Part shown: one piece after another, positions 61,296 through 64,000 of the stretch
Layout: each line of letters opens with the position of its first letter
Position numbering within the stretch: position 1 is the stretch's first letter
DNA from: Hyphomicrobiaceae bacterium
Lineage (GTDB): Bacteria; Pseudomonadota; Alphaproteobacteria; Rhizobiales; Hyphomicrobiaceae
Assembly (NCBI GenBank): GCA_016793635.1
Contig: JAEUMD010000014.1
Span: forward strand, 62,001-126,000
DNA length: 64,000 nt
Direction of reading: 5' to 3'
Program-made: the position numbers and the translations under genes
Notes under the pieces: generated by a model
The model's database searches: none
What the model was told of the DNA's origin: nothing
The model's input: only the letters and a program-made list of their open reading frames with translations

Positions 61296-64000
61296 GTGAG
61301 ACATGAGCGGCGTTCGCGGAACGAGGGCATACCTCCGAACCGCCCACATTTCGGCTACGAGGAGGTGCCCGGCGAGCAGCCGACGCGCGGTCGACGGGCC
61401 ATGCGCCACGCAGGGCGCGGCTTCAAATGGGTCATACTGGCTGTATTACCGTTCATCGTGTTGCTGCTGCTCGGCGCTGCTCTCAGCTACGTCCGCCTGC
61501 GACATGGCCCGATTTCGCTGGCATTCCTCGCCGGCCCGATCGAGCGCAGTATCAACGCCGAACTCGTCGGTTACAACGCCCGCATCGGCGACGCTATCGT
61601 TCGCCTCACCGAGAACGGCCGCCTCGAATTCCGTCTGGCGCAGGTGAGCTTTCAGGAGCAGGACGGCGATACCGTCGCCTCCGCGCCGCTCGCCGCGCTC
61701 GAACTCAGCCACAAGGCACTGTTGCAAGGCCGCTTCGCGCCCTCGCGCGTCGAGCTGATCGAGCCGCGCTTGTTCCTTTCCTACTCGCCGCGGGCCGGTC
61801 TTTCACTCAGCTTCTCGGCGCCCGCTGCGGTTCCCGCACCAAGGCCTGCCCGTCCGCCGGGGGCCGCCGGGGAGGAGCACGGCACGAACGCGCCGGAGCC
61901 TACCGCACTCCCCTCCCCCGGAGCCGGCGCTGTGGCCCCCGCCGACGGTGATGCGCAATTGAAGCGGCTTGACGCCGCGTCGCTGCTGCGGCGCATGACA
62001 GCGGAAACGCGCTCGGGCACGACGACGTCGTTCCTCCGCGAGTTCGGCCTGCGCGACGCTTCCGTCCTGATCGACCACGACGGCGCGGAAAGCCTGTGGC
62101 ACGTGCCGGAGTTCACTCTCGACCTCGACCACCGGGGCGCAACCACCGTAATTTCCGGGCAGGCGCGGATTGCCTCCGACCAGGGCGGCTGGCGCATGGC
62201 GTTCCATACCGAGGATGCCGACGGAAAGGTTGCGCTGCACGCCTCGATCCGCGATCTCGTTCCCTCGGCCTTCGCCGCCGCGCAGGGCCCAATTCCGCTG
62301 CTGTCGCGTCTCAACCTGCCGGTCGGCGCCGATGTTTCCCTGGCGATCACCTCGGATGGCTCCGTCGCTGGCGGTGAGATCGCGATTGCACTCGGCAAAG
62401 GGCGCATCGAGCTTTCGAGCCCGCAGCATCGCCACCACCCCATCGACCTCGAGGCGGCCCTCATCAAGGCCAGCTACAACGCCGCCACCAGTACGATCGA
62501 CATCGAGCCCTCGACGCTTCGTTCGGCGGGCTCGGCGCTGACGCTGGCGGGGACAGCGAGCAAGGCCGAGCGCGCTGGCGAGGAACGGTGGGCGTTCGAT
62601 ATTCGCTCGCTCGACGGCACACTGTCCGCTCCCGAGAATGGAGCCGGACCGATCGCCGTCGAAGCCCTCCGCGCAACGGGCTCGTGGACCCCGTCCCGCG
62701 ACGTCGTCGTGCTCGATGGACTGGACATCCGCGGCGGAGGCACCAGCATACGGCTCGCTGGCGAGTTCAGCACCACGGCCGCGCGCGCAGGCGTTCGGGT
62801 CGAAGCGGCGATGCAAGCGGCAGAGCTTGCTACAGTAAAGTCGGCCTGGCCGCCCTTTCTCGCCCCGCTGTCGCGTCAGTGGGTGGCGCGCAATGTCGAG
62901 GCTGGCGGTATCCGCAGCTTGACGTGGCGGCTCGCGAGCGGTGTCTATGTCGAGCCGGGCAAACCTGTCTCGCCCGGAAGCGACGAAGCCTCCTCGCTCG
63001 TCATCGAAGCCGGCCCCTCGCTCTTCCGCGCCGACCGTGCACTGCCGCCGATCAAGGCACCCCGCGCGCTCATTCAGGTCGAGAACGACGCCCTCGAGGT
63101 CTCGGTGCCCGAGGCTGCAATGCTGCTGCCATCGGGAAAGCAGATCGCGCTGAAGACGATCCGCCTCACCTCGCCCGATGTACGCCCGGAGCCCTCCGCC
63201 GGTACACTTTCCTTCCGCGCCCAGGCCGAGGCCGCGCAGGCGATCGAACTGTTGTCCTCGCCCGGCCTCACTCTCATCCGCTCGCTGGACAGCGAACGCC
63301 TCAAGTTGCAGGGCAAAGTTGAAACGCAGCTCACGCTGAACTTCCCACTCGCACGTGACCTCGACCGCTCGCAGATCGCCTACACGGGTACGGCGAAGCT
63401 TTCCGACGGCAAGGCGCAGAAGGTGCTCGGTGGTTACGACGTGCAGGGCGCCAGCGTCTCCGTCGACCTCTCGAACGGCGCCGTCGAGGCGAAGGGCGAT
63501 GCGCTCGTCGCCGGCGTTCCGATGCGCATCGGCTGGCATCGCATCCTCGATGCGACAGGCGACCAGCAGCCGCCGCTACGCATCAACGCCACACTCGACA
63601 ACGCCGACAGGACGCAGCTCGGCCTCGACGTGAACCACATGCTGCACGGCGAGATTCCCGTCGATGTCCAGATTCTGCCCGGCGAAGGCGACCCGAAGGT
63701 GCACTTGCGTGCCGACCTGTCGAGCGCCGAGCTGATCCTCGACGCCATCTCGTGGACCAAGCCTCCGGGCCGCAGCGCGTTCGCCGAGTTCGACATCGTA
63801 CCCGTCGCCGGCAACAAGCATGAATTACAGGGCTTCCGCGTCGCCGGCGACAACATCGCCATCGAGGGAACCGCGAGCCTTGGCTCGGACGGGAAGCTGC
63901 GCGAGTTCAGCTTCCCTGTCTTCTCGCTCAACCTCGTCACACGCCTCGCCGTGAAGGGCACACGCGGCGCCAACGGCATATGGAACATCAAGGCCAACGG
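61296..64000 (+). CDS. AsmA/DUF3971-like (YhdP-type) envelope protein, 3' end outside window
   Basis: An open frame runs past the window end with no stop for more than 860 codons. ATG 61401 leads into a TM helix (WVILAVLPFIVLLLLGAALSYV) with the usual LRHGPISLAFLAGPIERSI, and then a long beta-rich periplasmic region. The start may be the GTG at 61296, which adds a coding-looking leader (RSRNEGIPPNRPHFGYEEVP); neither has a strong ribosome site. Later segments such as VGADVSLAITSDGSVAGGEI are typical of the DUF3971/AsmA fold, large bridge-like proteins proposed to move phospholipid across the periplasm. Confidence 0.8.
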   Translation, partial: MRHERRSRNEGIPPNRPHFGYEEVPGEQPTRGRRAMRHAGRGFKWVILAVLPFIVLLLLGAALSYVRLRHGPISLAFLAGPIERSINAELVGYNARIGDAIVRLTENGRLEFRLAQVSFQEQDGDTVASAPLAALELSHKALLQGRFAPSRVELIEPRLFLSYSPRAGLSLSFSAPAAVPAPRPARPPGAAGEEHGTNAPEPTALPSPGAGAVAPADGDAQLKRLDAASLLRRMTAETRSGTTTSFLREFGLRDASVLIDHDGAESLWHVPEFTLDLDHRGATTVISGQARIASDQGGWRMAFHTEDADGKVALHASIRDLVPSAFAAAQGPIPLLSRLNLPVGADVSLAITSDGSVAGGEIAIALGKGRIELSSPQHRHHPIDLEAALIKASYNAATSTIDIEPSTLRSAGSALTLAGTASKAERAGEERWAFDIRSLDGTLSAPENGAGPIAVEALRATGSWTPSRDVVVLDGLDIRGGGTSIRLAGEFSTTAARAGVRVEAAMQAAELATVKSAWPPFLAPLSRQWVARNVEAGGIRSLTWRLASGVYVEPGKPVSPGSDEASSLVIEAGPSLFRADRALPPIKAPRALIQVENDALEVSVPEAAMLLPSGKQIALKTIRLTSPDVRPEPSAGTLSFRAQAEAAQAIELLSSPGLTLIRSLDSERLKLQGKVETQLTLNFPLARDLDRSQIAYTGTAKLSDGKAQKVLGGYDVQGASVSVDLSNGAVEAKGDALVAGVPMRIGWHRILDATGDQQPPLRINATLDNADRTQLGLDVNHMLHGEIPVDVQILPGEGDPKVHLRADLSSAELILDAISWTKPPGRSAFAEFDIVPVAGNKHELQGFRVAGDNIAIEGTASLGSDGKLREFSFPVFSLNLVTRLAVKGTRGANGIWNIKAN

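Noticed and set aside
1-64000. CRISPR arrays or riboswitches
   Set aside because: No regularly spaced short direct repeats with unique spacers, and no recognisable riboswitch core, were seen.

Overview
The window looks like chromosomal DNA of a high-GC alphaproteobacterium, most likely Hyphomicrobiales (Hyphomicrobium-like). The main reason is the long minus-strand backbone nuoA-to-nuoN, birA, rnj, mce, DUF1467, proS, lolC, lolD, dnaE, which is a recognisable rhizobial gene order. A PHA synthase, a bactofilin, a TadG-like protein and many 4-nt ATGA/GTGA overlaps fit the same group. All assignments come from reading the sequence; no database search was run.

Layout. (1) 1-8.4 kb is a metal-resistance block: a MerR regulator (cut by the window start) diverges from a CDF-type exporter across a MerR-type promoter, followed by a minus-strand RND efflux set (CzcC-, CzcB- and CzcA-like) with small His/Cys-rich secreted proteins at both ends. 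(2) 8.4-13.4 kb is accessory DNA: an XRE regulator with paired operator-like boxes, a restriction-endonuclease-like pseudogene with two in-frame stops, a ParB-domain DNA methyltransferase, a DUF5681 protein, an unknown protein, and an 800-bp gap carrying phased 11-bp repeats. (3) 13.4-25.8 kb holds cytochrome c, a TadG-like protein with a response regulator, a hybrid histidine kinase, Nudix, PhaC, CBS, 5'-nucleotidase, RMD1/YagE, L,D-transpeptidase and DUF892 genes. (4) 25.8-37.2 kb is core: dnaE, lolD, lolC, proS (archaeal type), a probable small RNA, DUF1467, mce, rnj and birA. (5) 37.2-58.0 kb is the complex I operon, all 14 subunits on the minus strand, interrupted by extra genes. (6) 58.0-64 kb holds tRNA-Asp, a four-copy 122-bp tandem repeat, a small secreted protein, bactofilin, a Bcp-type peroxiredoxin and the start of an AsmA/DUF3971-type protein running off the window.

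The most notable content is inside the nuo operon. Between nuoD and nuoE sits a ~4.7 kb block with a plus-strand three-gene cassette: an exosortase-like membrane protein with candidate Cys182/Arg228/His243, a translationally coupled anchored protein, and a 116-residue Gly/Asn-rich secreted protein ending in PLPALG, a membrane helix and RRRR. It reads as a dedicated one-enzyme, one-substrate surface-sorting system. The same block holds an SQR-like flavoprotein. Elsewhere the operon carries an FlK-type hotdog thioesterase with the catalytic triad at identical positions (nuoC/nuoD), a Cys-rich secreted protein fused by GTGA to nuoD, and coupled mini-proteins between nuoE/nuoF, nuoH/nuoI and nuoJ/nuoK. 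These may be lineage-specific complex I accessory or assembly factors.
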